56,076 nucleotides of DNA, taken from positions 1 through 56,076 of the forward strand of contig JAHDEE010000013.1 of NCBI GenBank assembly GCA_020629005.1, written 5' to 3'. This DNA is from Chitinophagales bacterium. GTDB taxonomy: Bacteria > Bacteroidota > Bacteroidia > Chitinophagales > UBA2359. A model generated the notes under the pieces. That model did no database searches, was not told the DNA's origin, and saw only the letters and a program-made list of their open reading frames with translations. The stretch's first letter is position 1. Each line of letters opens with the position of its first letter. Both the position numbers and the translations under genes were made by a program. Positions 26,964 to 35,255 of the stretch are shown piece after piece.

Positions 26964-27791
26964 CTAGCTTTGCAAGTCTGCCAACTGTACGGACAGATTC
27001 TTGATCGCGGTTTCGATGAAGTTGGGCAGAATACTGCTTTGCGTCAACTCCACCTTAGCAGGATCAAGTAGACGCTCCATCATCAGTTGATATTTCTCCT
27101 CGCCGAAGGTATGCTTGATTTTGCGCTTGTTTTCTTCCTGGGCCATATACCAAAGCATCCCATCGGGATCAGCTTCTGGGTGGAATTGAGTCCCAACTAC
27201 CTCATCTGAAAAGCGGACCGCCATTATCGCCCTTTCATAGGCCACATGATCCCTAATCTTTTCCAGAGAAAGAATAGTGGCTCCATGATCTACAAAATGA
27301 TCAAGATTTGGCTGAATCAACTGCCAATCTCTACTGTCAACGGCGAAATACGGATCTGGAAGCCCGTGCAAAATGGGGTCCGTTTGTCCTGCATCGGTTT
27401 TATGCACCGGATGAACACCAAAGGATGTAGAGTGGCGCTTGGTGATATCACCTAATTCTAAATGTGCACAAGCCATTTGGAAAGAATGACAGATCAAAAA
27501 GAAGTACTTCTTCCGAGAAACAGTAGTTGTGTTATAGGCAAAGACCTGATCAAGCAAGGTTCCAAACTTCTTGTCCCAAATGCCATTTCCTTCGAGCGGA
27601 TTTCCTGGACCTCCTGATGAGATATAGATATCAAAGTCAATTGTAGGAACCTCGTCCTTCACACGAACGTCAAATTCCGTCATTTCCAACTGATCGCTAT
27701 ATTTAGCTACGATCTCTCGGATGCAGGCCATCCCTTTGTTTTCTTGCCCTGCATACATATTCAACAAGGCGAGCTGCAGTTTCCTTTTCAT
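26964..27791 (-). CDS. class I glutamine amidotransferase-like protein
   Basis: 275 residues from the ATG at 27791 (an ATG at 27818 would add nine residues). The GATase fold shows SSGGPGNPLEG (oxyanion strand), the nucleophile Cys in FLICHSFQ (residue 101) and the His-Glu pair in GTQFHPEADPDG (204, 206). The classical GxCxGxQ elbow reads ICHSFQ, a variant that keeps Cys. The C-terminal ~60 residues are an extra helical part. Beside ATP-grasp genes, such proteins supply ammonia or hydrolyse gamma-glutamyl bonds. Which applies is not visible. Confidence 0.85.
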   Translation of the reverse strand: MKRKLQLALLNMYAGQENKGMACIREIVAKYSDQLEMTEFDVRVKDEVPTIDFDIYISSGGPGNPLEGNGIWDKKFGTLLDQVFAYNTTTVSRKKYFFLICHSFQMACAHLELGDITKRHSTSFGVHPVHKTDAGQTDPILHGLPDPYFAVDSRDWQLIQPNLDHFVDHGATILSLEKIRDHVAYERAIMAVRFSDEVVGTQFHPEADPDGMLWYMAQEENKRKIKHTFGEEKYQLMMERLLDPAKVELTQSSILPNFIETAIKNLSVQLADLQS

Positions 27792-27820
27792 ACTGTATTT
27801 CAATCGACGTATAAACAATG

Positions 27821-27873
27821 ATCAAGCCAGAAGTGGAGCTCGCTTTGAGCCACCACTTCTGGCTTTGATTTTT
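27821..27873. other. long intercistronic hairpin
   Basis: AAGCCAGAAGTGG (27824-27836) pairs perfectly with CCACTTCTGGCTT (27853-27865), with an inner GCTC/GAGC pair and a T5 run on the plus strand. It stands between two minus-strand genes, where it could partly terminate, protect the upstream mRNA or set expression ratios. The plus-strand T-run would also stop read-through from the converging genes. Confidence 0.6.
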
Positions 27874-27928
27874 GAGGCCATCTAAGATAGACAATATCGG
27901 TCAATTACGCCTATCATTGCGCTAAAAC

Positions 27929-29077
27929 CTACTTATTCTTCTTGGCAGTAACTCCCGCTTTACTCTTCGCTCCTGCCTTGGCTTTCGTCGTGGACTTCTT
28001 AGCGCTAGTTTTGCTAGCTGTCTTCTTGGCAGCCGTTTTCTTTGTCACTATTTTGGCTGTTCCATTGGCAGAGGCTCCTGCAGCACCATTTTTGCTCACC
28101 GTTCTTGCTTTTCGTACTACTCGTTTAACCGGCTTGGCTTGAACAGATTCTACCATGAAATCTCCCCAGGTCAGGTTCATTTTACCTTCCTTGTGTGCCA
28201 AGGCACGCTCAATGGCAAAGGTTGCTGAATTCTCGACAATCCATTCGAAATTCTCCTCGCCGACAGAATGCCGATCTGCGTCCGGAGCTGGATTGCAGAA
28301 ATCAATGGCATATGGAATTCCGTCACGAACCGCGAACTCTACGGTATTGAAGTCATAACCCAAAGCCTTGTTCAACTTAATGGTCAGCTCCTCTACTTTC
28401 TTTAAGAGCTTCTTATCCGTACAAGGATTGTCCACCTGGTACCGCAAATGATGAGGATTTCTTGGCTCGTAAGGCATAACCAAAACTCGATCTCCGCCCA
28501 GGCAGTAGTTTCTGAAATAGTGATCAAAAACAATTTCCTCCTGAAGCATCATCACCAATTGCCCGGTTTCCGCATGTGTGGCAAACAAGTGCCCAGGATC
28601 ATTGATCTTGTACACATTTTTCCAGCCACCACCAGAATATGGCTTCATGTAAGCAGGAAATCCGATGTGGTCAAAAATGTATTCCCAATCTGTAGGGAAT
28701 GCCAGATTTCGGAAAGATTTTTCACTGGTATCATCTGGTCGATGATGTGAAGGCAAAAGCACCGTTTTGGGAACAGGTACACCAATCTTTTCAGCCAGGC
28801 AGTTGTTAAAGAATTTCTCGTCTGCGCTCCACCAGAAAGGATTGTTGATCACTGCTGTTCCAGTAGAAGCGGCATTCTTCAGGGCAGCTCGGTAAAAGGG
28901 TACATCCTGTGAAATGCGGTCTATGATGACAGCATAATCCAGCGCTGTATTTTGCTGAACCACATCGATACGCACAGCCTCAGCCTGCACACCCTTGATA
29001 TTCTTTGAGTTAACTCGCTCAATAAAAGCGTTCGGAAAGGTATCTTCCTGTCCGAATAATATTCCGATTTTCTTCAT
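27929..29077 (-). CDS. ATP-grasp ligase with histone H1-like Lys/Ala tail
   Basis: 382 residues. The first ~310 are a D-Ala-D-Ala-ligase/RimK-like ATP-grasp enzyme: MKKIGILFGQEDTFPNAF, YAVIIDRIS, AYMKPYSGGGWKNVYKI (ATP loop), MMLQEEIVFDHYFRNYCLGG and the metal motif NTVEFAVRDGIPYAIDFCNPAPD. Such enzymes join a carboxylate to an amine through an acyl phosphate. The last ~65 residues are low-complexity Lys/Ala/Thr (KKTAAKKTASKTSAKKSTTK), like eukaryotic H1 or bacterial HctA/AlgP tails. A tail on a ligase is odd: it could bind nucleic acid or polyanion, or serve as its own amine-rich substrate. The sequence stays in frame without a break. Confidence 0.85.
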   Translation of the reverse strand: MKKIGILFGQEDTFPNAFIERVNSKNIKGVQAEAVRIDVVQQNTALDYAVIIDRISQDVPFYRAALKNAASTGTAVINNPFWWSADEKFFNNCLAEKIGVPVPKTVLLPSHHRPDDTSEKSFRNLAFPTDWEYIFDHIGFPAYMKPYSGGGWKNVYKINDPGHLFATHAETGQLVMMLQEEIVFDHYFRNYCLGGDRVLVMPYEPRNPHHLRYQVDNPCTDKKLLKKVEELTIKLNKALGYDFNTVEFAVRDGIPYAIDFCNPAPDADRHSVGEENFEWIVENSATFAIERALAHKEGKMNLTWGDFMVESVQAKPVKRVVRKARTVSKNGAAGASANGTAKIVTKKTAAKKTASKTSAKKSTTKAKAGAKSKAGVTAKKNK

Positions 29078-29106
29078 CGCTAATGGAATTGTATAATTTA
29101 AATTTA

Positions 29107-29817
29107 TTAATGCATCATATGGGAAAGATACTTAGGGAACATCTTCCTCCACAAAGGCCAGTCATGTTTTTCTCCCCGATAGATATCCAGCCAATGCTTG
29201 ATACCCTTAGCATTTAGTATGCCAGACATTTTTCGACTTGCATCCAAACAAATATCATGTTCCCCTACGCCTAGAACTATGCTCATCTGCCAAAGATGCG
29301 GGTTATTGTTGCCAGGCATATAATCCACAGGGTTGTTGAAGTAGACGTTTTCATCATAGTAATTGTCTACAAAAGACTTCACTTCAAAGGCTCCACTCAT
29401 AGACAAGAGGTGGCTTACCCTGTCTGGGTGTCGAAAGGCAAAATTCAAAGCGTGAAAGCCTCCAAAACTTGGTCCGGCCACACATGCTTTTGCATGACCT
29501 GACTTCTGCAAAGCCGGTTCAAGGATTTCTCTATGTATAAACTTATCATACCAGATATGATTCTTCACTCTGGAAGCCGGCGGAATGGATTTATTGTACC
29601 AGCTATATGCATCTACACTAGATGGACAATAAACTTGTATCATGCCCTTCTCAATAAACCATTTAGCCGACTCCAACATTTTGAAATCGCGGTTTTCGTG
29701 ATAAGAACCTTTGGTTGTAGGAAACAGGATCACCGGTCGCCCTGTGTGCCCGAAGATAAGGAGCTCGGTGTCCATACTGAGTGTGGGTGAGTACCACTTT
29801 TTATACTGCTCTTGCAT
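29107..29817 (-). CDS. PF00756-type esterase
   Basis: 236 residues, cytosolic. Motifs: LLIFGHTGRPVILFPT (core strand), VDAYSWYNKSIPP, the nucleophile elbow AGPSFGGFHAL, and a C-terminal EKHDWPLWR with the catalytic His. It belongs to the same superfamily as the esterase at 22226 but is a distinct subgroup that often lacks a signal peptide. It lies 53 bp after the GH31 gene and 29 bp before the ATP-grasp gene, so it could belong to either unit. The mirrored presence of an esterase on both arms of the ATP-grasp locus favours that assignment. Confidence 0.85.
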   Translation of the reverse strand: MQEQYKKWYSPTLSMDTELLIFGHTGRPVILFPTTKGSYHENRDFKMLESAKWFIEKGMIQVYCPSSVDAYSWYNKSIPPASRVKNHIWYDKFIHREILEPALQKSGHAKACVAGPSFGGFHALNFAFRHPDRVSHLLSMSGAFEVKSFVDNYYDENVYFNNPVDYMPGNNNPHLWQMSIVLGVGEHDICLDASRKMSGILNAKGIKHWLDIYRGEKHDWPLWRKMFPKYLSHMMH

Positions 29818-29869
29818 TTTCAGATCGCCTTTTTAGGAACCCTAAAATGCAATTTCACGGGCCCTTTTG

Positions 29870-32260
29870 TCAAAATCGGTGCAAAAGTAGTACTTTATTA
29901 AATGTGGGGTCTACATTTAGGACGAAAATATTTCCATCAATTTCTCCCTGGTCAACCATCTCCACCCCATCGACGCTTGCACTTGTAATTGGAAAGGGGC
30001 AACCTATGAAGCTGATTTTCAGTGATGTGTATGGTGGCACAAATTCTCCAGCATAGCTGTGTTCGAGTGTCGCAGAATCAGTTGCGCCTTTAAACAAAAA
30101 TTCCGACCATCGGTATTTCTTCTTCTGATACTCATAACCATCATTGGAATCTGTATACAAATTACTCTTGATCTCCGATTCTGAGAAGTAGACTCTCAGT
30201 TCTAACTGTTCCACCTCTTTCTCTCCCACATATTGCATGAGGGGAAACTGCGGAATCACTGCTCCACCTCTGACCATGAGCGGAATTCTATCCAATGGGG
30301 CCGGCATCTTATAGGACCTGCCACCGCTGTAAGCCCGGTTGGTCCAGTAATCGTACCATTGCCCATCTGGAAGCAGGACGGATCGGCTTGTGACACCTTC
30401 TTCAAGCACAGGACAGTATAGAAGATGATCTCCCAGCATGCACTCATCCGATCGATCAATAAATTTTTCATCCTTGACAGTTCGGTCGAAGAGCATTGGC
30501 CTCAACATAGGCACACCGAATCGATGGTGCTGGAAGAAGCAGGTGTAAATGTAGGGCAGCAAGCGATATCGAAGGTTGATGAACACACGAGCATAGTCCA
30601 TATACTCTTTGCCAAATGACCATGGCTCCTGGTCTCCGTGATCCCCACTCGAATGTGTTCTGAAGAACGGATGAAAGGCAGCTAAAGCCACCCAACGCGC
30701 ATACAATTCGCCAGTAGGTCGTTCCGTAAATCCACCCACGTCAGAGCCACTAAATGAAACTCCGGAAATCGCCAATCGCTGTGTCTGTAAATGGGCGATT
30801 TCGAGGTGTTCCCAGGTGGCCACATTATCTCCGGTCCAGGTAGAACTATAACGTTGAAATCCGGCATAGCCAGATCTTGTGATCACCAATGGACGTTTGT
30901 TTCCCGCAAATTTCTTTACGCCATCCAAAGTTGCCCTTGCCATCTGCATGCCATAGACATTATGCGCCTTTCGATGACTGCAGGGATGTCCATCATAGTC
31001 ATGCCGCACATCGAGATGCATGGTTTTGCTATCTACTTCAAACAAGGCAGGCTCATTCATATCGTTCCAAACACCTGCAATTCCTTGCTTTTCGATCAGT
31101 TCCTCAAACAAAGTAGCCCACCATTCTCTCACTTCTCTTCTGGTGAAGTCAGGAAACAGGCAGTCTCCAGGCCAGACCTTGCCTTGAGCGTAAGCGCCAT
31201 CAGACCTGCGACAGAAGTATCCTTTGCCCAGAGCTTCGGTGAAAACAGAATAGTCAAAATCGATCTTAATCCCGGGATCAATGATCACCATCGTCTTAAA
31301 TCCTTGCTCGCTAAAATCGGCGATCATCTTTTTTGGGTCAGGAAACTTTTCTGCATCCCAGGTGAAGCAACGAAACCCGTCCATATAATCTATATCCAGA
31401 TAGATCGCATCACAGGGAATTTGATATTCTCGGAGCTTACTGGTTATCTCCCGTACCTTCGACTCGGGGTAGTAGGACCATTTGCACTGTTGGTAGCCTA
31501 GTGCCCACAGAGGTGGCATTTCAGGCGTACCGGTCAGCATGGCGTAACGCAGGGCTACATCCATCAGATGTGGGCCATTAATGAAATAATAATTCATCTC
31601 TCCGCCATCTGCCCAGAAGCTGCAAACATCGTCACGTTCACGGCCAAAATCGAAAAAGCTGTGGAAGCTGTTATCCATGAAAATGCCATAAGCCTTGTCA
31701 TGATGATAGCCGTAATACAGGTTGATATTCTTGTATAGCGGATCTGCTGTTTTGCTAAATCCGTAGGTATCGGTTCCCCAATTCGAGAAACGTTGGCCTC
31801 TCAGATTCTGATCCGCAGCTTTGTCACCAAGTCCATAGAAGGCCTCTCCTTCCTGGACCTTCTTGCTCATTTCCACGATATCCGTCCCAAACCTCGGATG
31901 CACTTCCCAATGGAATCCCTTTTCGTCTTCACATAAGATATGATAGGCCAGGTCGAGAATAGTGATCTTGAGGTTTTGTTTGTTCACCACACAGCGCAGC
32001 TTACTGGTGCTCAGCAATATATGTTGATCCGTTTCTTCTATACTCGGCACAGGATAGCTGGGACGATAATGTGGATTGATCGCATAGCTAAAATCTTCCT
32101 CGAAAAGCAGGCTGGTGGCATATCTAAATCGGAAAATATCCTGCTCCAATACATAAATTCTCACTCGCGCTTGTGCATCAGTGCTGATCTCCAGATAATT
32201 CCCTTTCCACACATGGCTTTTCCATGCACCTGGGTAAAATTCCTTTACTTCTTTCTGCAA
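29870..32260 (-). CDS. GH31 alpha-glucosidase
   Basis: A 796-residue cytosolic glycosidase with no signal peptide. An N-terminal galactose-mutarotase-like sheet (~1-220) precedes the (beta/alpha)8 barrel. Catalytic motifs are GVWNDMNEPALFEV (nucleophile Asp of WNDMNEP) and the acid/base region STWTGDNVATWEHL; the sugar subsite motif is FRTHSSGDHGDQEPW. The proximal C-domain ends near LRVYF. It likely cleaves alpha-1,4 or alpha-1,6 glucosides made during glycogen turnover, since glgC, glgA and glgB stand directly upstream in the same run (73 bp gap to glgC). Confidence 0.92.
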   Translation of the reverse strand: MQKEVKEFYPGAWKSHVWKGNYLEISTDAQARVRIYVLEQDIFRFRYATSLLFEEDFSYAINPHYRPSYPVPSIEETDQHILLSTSKLRCVVNKQNLKITILDLAYHILCEDEKGFHWEVHPRFGTDIVEMSKKVQEGEAFYGLGDKAADQNLRGQRFSNWGTDTYGFSKTADPLYKNINLYYGYHHDKAYGIFMDNSFHSFFDFGRERDDVCSFWADGGEMNYYFINGPHLMDVALRYAMLTGTPEMPPLWALGYQQCKWSYYPESKVREITSKLREYQIPCDAIYLDIDYMDGFRCFTWDAEKFPDPKKMIADFSEQGFKTMVIIDPGIKIDFDYSVFTEALGKGYFCRRSDGAYAQGKVWPGDCLFPDFTRREVREWWATLFEELIEKQGIAGVWNDMNEPALFEVDSKTMHLDVRHDYDGHPCSHRKAHNVYGMQMARATLDGVKKFAGNKRPLVITRSGYAGFQRYSSTWTGDNVATWEHLEIAHLQTQRLAISGVSFSGSDVGGFTERPTGELYARWVALAAFHPFFRTHSSGDHGDQEPWSFGKEYMDYARVFINLRYRLLPYIYTCFFQHHRFGVPMLRPMLFDRTVKDEKFIDRSDECMLGDHLLYCPVLEEGVTSRSVLLPDGQWYDYWTNRAYSGGRSYKMPAPLDRIPLMVRGGAVIPQFPLMQYVGEKEVEQLELRVYFSESEIKSNLYTDSNDGYEYQKKKYRWSEFLFKGATDSATLEHSYAGEFVPPYTSLKISFIGCPFPITSASVDGVEMVDQGEIDGNIFVLNVDPTFNKVLLLHRF

Positions 32261-32332
32261 TTGCTTCTCCTCTTTCGGCTCCTGATTTTCGATGACAATC
32301 CTGTTTTGGGGTGTTAAATTTTTAGTTTTTGA

Positions 32333-33619
32333 TTAGCTACTCACTTGTCCGATCTGCATATTGGCTGGGATATGCACATTCTTCTTTACGATAATGATGC
32401 CGTCCTTGATGCAATAAAGCTCCGTCTCATGGTCTTTCAGACTCTCGTGGCCCACAATGGACACATTATTTCCGATTTTGACGTTCTTATCGAGAATCGC
32501 GCGACGGATCTTGCAGTTGTTTCCGATGCCCAGTAGCTTGTCCGGTTTGCCTTCAATCTTATTGAGGGTCTGGTAATAATCATTCCCAGCCAATATAGAT
32601 TCGGTAATGACTGTGCCTTTCCCAATTCGTGAACGAATACCGATCACACTGTGCGATACCGACTCTGCATGAACAATACAGCCATCTGAAATCAAAGCAT
32701 GGGTGAGACGGGTTCCAAAAATCTTTGAAGGGGAAAGCATTCTTGCGTTCGTATAGATTTGATTGGTGTTATCATACATATTGAATGCCGGAAGGAAATG
32801 TGTCAGATATAGGTTTGCAGCAAAATAGCTGGATATACTTCCGATATCGGTCCAATATCCTGCAAAGGGAAAGCTAGACACCTTATAGTCTGGCGATTGC
32901 ACCGCATGAGGAATCAGTTCCTTGCCAAAGTCTAAAGCCTCCGGAAGCTCTTCAAATAGGCGATACATAGACTTTCGGGAAAAAACATAAATGCCCATAG
33001 AGGCAAGGTATTCTTTACCGCCTTTTGTAAATTCCTCTCCAAGCGGCGATTTCCAATTCGGCAGCTCTTCTAAATCCGGCTTTTCAACAAAATCAGCAAT
33101 CGTACTTTGATCATCGACTTTCATGATGCCGAAGCCTGTAGCATCGGCAGCATTCACAGGAATGGTGGCCACTGTCAAATCAGCCTCTGTCTCAATATGA
33201 CGCTGCAAAACCTCCCTAAAATCCAGTTGGTAAAGCTGATCGCCAGAAAGAATCATTACATACTCAAAATCCTGTGAATTGATTCTGGGAAAAGATTGAC
33301 GTACAGCATCTGCCGTCCCAAGAAACCATCCCTGATTCTTTCTGGTTTGTTCTGCCGCCAAAAGGTCTACAAAGCCACTGCTGAAAGTATCAAAATGATA
33401 CGCTTGACGAATATGCCTGTTGAGAGAAGCAGAGTTAAACTGCGTGAGAACAAACATCCGGCGCAAACCGGAATTTAGACAATTGCTGATCGGAATATCG
33501 ATCAGGCGGTATTTACCACATATTGGAACCGCAGGTTTTGAACGGTCCATGGTGAGCGGATACAAGCGTCTTCCTTCTCCACCGCCCAGAATAATTGCGA
33601 TCGTTTTTTGGATACTCAT
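32333..33619 (-). CDS. glgC: glucose-1-phosphate adenylyltransferase
   Basis: 428 residues. It makes ADP-glucose from ATP and glucose-1-phosphate, the committed step of glycogen synthesis. The nucleotide loop GGGEGRRLYPLTMDRSKPAVP starts near residue 12; the sugar-phosphate site is FVEKPDLEELPNW, and SGDQLYQLDF carries the metal Asp. The C-terminal left-handed beta-helix (~300-428) has the expected hexapeptide pattern. glgA lies upstream, separated by a 163 bp MITE-like insertion that lengthens the gap to ~200 bp. Allosteric control residues cannot be assigned by eye. Confidence 0.95.
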   Translation of the reverse strand: MSIQKTIAIILGGGEGRRLYPLTMDRSKPAVPICGKYRLIDIPISNCLNSGLRRMFVLTQFNSASLNRHIRQAYHFDTFSSGFVDLLAAEQTRKNQGWFLGTADAVRQSFPRINSQDFEYVMILSGDQLYQLDFREVLQRHIETEADLTVATIPVNAADATGFGIMKVDDQSTIADFVEKPDLEELPNWKSPLGEEFTKGGKEYLASMGIYVFSRKSMYRLFEELPEALDFGKELIPHAVQSPDYKVSSFPFAGYWTDIGSISSYFAANLYLTHFLPAFNMYDNTNQIYTNARMLSPSKIFGTRLTHALISDGCIVHAESVSHSVIGIRSRIGKGTVITESILAGNDYYQTLNKIEGKPDKLLGIGNNCKIRRAILDKNVKIGNNVSIVGHESLKDHETELYCIKDGIIIVKKNVHIPANMQIGQVSS

Positions 33620-33662
33620 TCTTTCCAGTTTGGCAGCAATATCGGTAATTTCTTCGAGTCAT

Positions 33663-33825
33663 TTAAGGGATTGGGAATGAATATCTATACCATTTTGACG
33701 CCGCTTGAAATGATTTAAACGAGGCATTTTTTGACAGCACCCTTGTTGGCTGGTGGAGAAAAATACCGATGGATAAATCATTCCTAAAAAGTCAGAATGG
33801 GCAGTTATTGATTCTTTATCCCTAA
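33663..33825 (-). mobile_element. 163 bp MITE-like element, copy 2
   Basis: On the minus strand it starts TTAGGGATAAAGAATCAATA and ends TCCCTTAA. It lies between glgA and glgC. Its first four bases TTAG give the stop codon TAG of glgA (ACT-TAG). The most diverged copy in the window, with changes such as TATACC for ACTGTC in one arm. Confidence 0.85.
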
Positions 33826-35255
33826 GTCGCCCACAACATTCGATACTCATCAGCATAGGCACCTATTGATCGCTGCCAGGAGTTATCTTCCTTCACGCAC
33901 TTTCTCACCAGTTTTGTAAAGGCCTTTTGATCACCGTAGAGCATCAAGGCCCTGACAATAGCATTGGCAAGCTCTTCAGTACTACCATCATAGAAGCGAA
34001 TACCGTTGCCTTTATCTCCGATGTCAGACACCGTATCCATCAGTCCACCAGTAGCGCGTACTATGGGCACCGTACCGTAGTGCAGACTAAACATCTGATT
34101 GAGTCCACAGGGTTCAAATCTTGAGGGCATCAACAAAAAATCTCCCGATGCATATAGCTGGTGTGCTACATCTTCATTATACATCAGCAGCCCCTTTACC
34201 CGACTGCCATGCCTCTGCTCACAAGCTTGCAGCAGTCCTTCAATCTTTTTGCTGCCAGTTCCGAGGATCACAAAATTGGCAGAACCTCCACGTGCAAAAA
34301 CCCGGTCAATTGCAGCTGGAATTAAATCCGCTCCCTTTTGGGCAGCTAGTCGACCGATAAAAGTAAACAAAGGCAAATCTTCATCCAGTTGAAGTTCCTG
34401 ACACAGATAGGCCTTATTGGCTTTCTTGAATTGCTTCCAGGACCGTGTCATTCGATGCTTGATTTTGGGGTCCTTTCTGGGATTCCAAACTTCCGTATCT
34501 ATCCCGTTCAGTATGCCCCGGGATTTCGCAGCCTCATCCTGCAAGAGACTATTGAGAGAAGGCAAATGCGCCTGAATCTCTCGTAAATAGTTTGGCGAAA
34601 CAGTGCTTAATCTCCAACAACATTTGATAGCCGCTGCCAAAGAATTGATATGCCCATCCCACTCCAACAGACCACCATCGTGATCGTGAAAATCAGGTAG
34701 GAAATGACGTGCCGACCAAGGCATAGGACCATGATGGGCTGCATTGTGAATCGTCAAATACGTCGGAATCTCACGGAGCTTCTCAAAGGCATAACCCTTC
34801 TTCATGAAAAAGGGTATCAGGCCAGCTTGATGATCATGACAATGAACCAGATCAAAAACGTTTGCCGCTTCATTTAGCCAAAGCAGCACAGCTCTCTGAA
34901 AACTGATGTTACGTGCAATCTCATCTCGAAAGCCCTCTCCGTCCGCATCCAGATAAACGGAATTTCTGTCGAATTTCCCCGGTATGTTTACGCAATAGAA
35001 AGGATAACCCATATGTTCAGGAGCGAGATAAAGCACTTCATATTGAACCGGCTCAAGTCCCAGATAAAAGCTCCCGCTTTGCACTTGCTGAAACTCCTGC
35101 TCTCGAAACCAGGGCAGGTCGTATTTCGGGATAATGACAGAAGCTTCTATCTGCTCCTCGGGAAAATACTTGGGCATCGCACCCACCACATCTCCCATTC
35201 CACCAGCCTTCGCAGCCGGATAACACTCTGTGCTAATGTGTAGTACGCGTTTCAT
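33822..35255 (-). CDS. glgA: glycogen synthase (ADP-glucose-dependent)
   Basis: A 477-residue GT5 glycosyltransferase. The ADP-glucose loop is K16-AGGMGD-22 (KTGGL type). Other motifs are HCHDHQAGLIPFFMKK, TIHNAAHHG, GRLAAQKGADLI and the C-terminal PSRFEPCGLNQM with the catalytic Glu. Its ATG directly follows the glgB stop with no spacer, so translation is coupled. The C-terminus is MLWAT; the final Thr codon and the TAG use the end of the downstream MITE. Length is normal, so the insertion has not obviously truncated it. Confidence 0.95.
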   Translation of the reverse strand: MKRVLHISTECYPAAKAGGMGDVVGAMPKYFPEEQIEASVIIPKYDLPWFREQEFQQVQSGSFYLGLEPVQYEVLYLAPEHMGYPFYCVNIPGKFDRNSVYLDADGEGFRDEIARNISFQRAVLLWLNEAANVFDLVHCHDHQAGLIPFFMKKGYAFEKLREIPTYLTIHNAAHHGPMPWSARHFLPDFHDHDGGLLEWDGHINSLAAAIKCCWRLSTVSPNYLREIQAHLPSLNSLLQDEAAKSRGILNGIDTEVWNPRKDPKIKHRMTRSWKQFKKANKAYLCQELQLDEDLPLFTFIGRLAAQKGADLIPAAIDRVFARGGSANFVILGTGSKKIEGLLQACEQRHGSRVKGLLMYNEDVAHQLYASGDFLLMPSRFEPCGLNQMFSLHYGTVPIVRATGGLMDTVSDIGDKGNGIRFYDGSTEELANAIVRALMLYGDQKAFTKLVRKCVKEDNSWQRSIGAYADEYRMLWAT

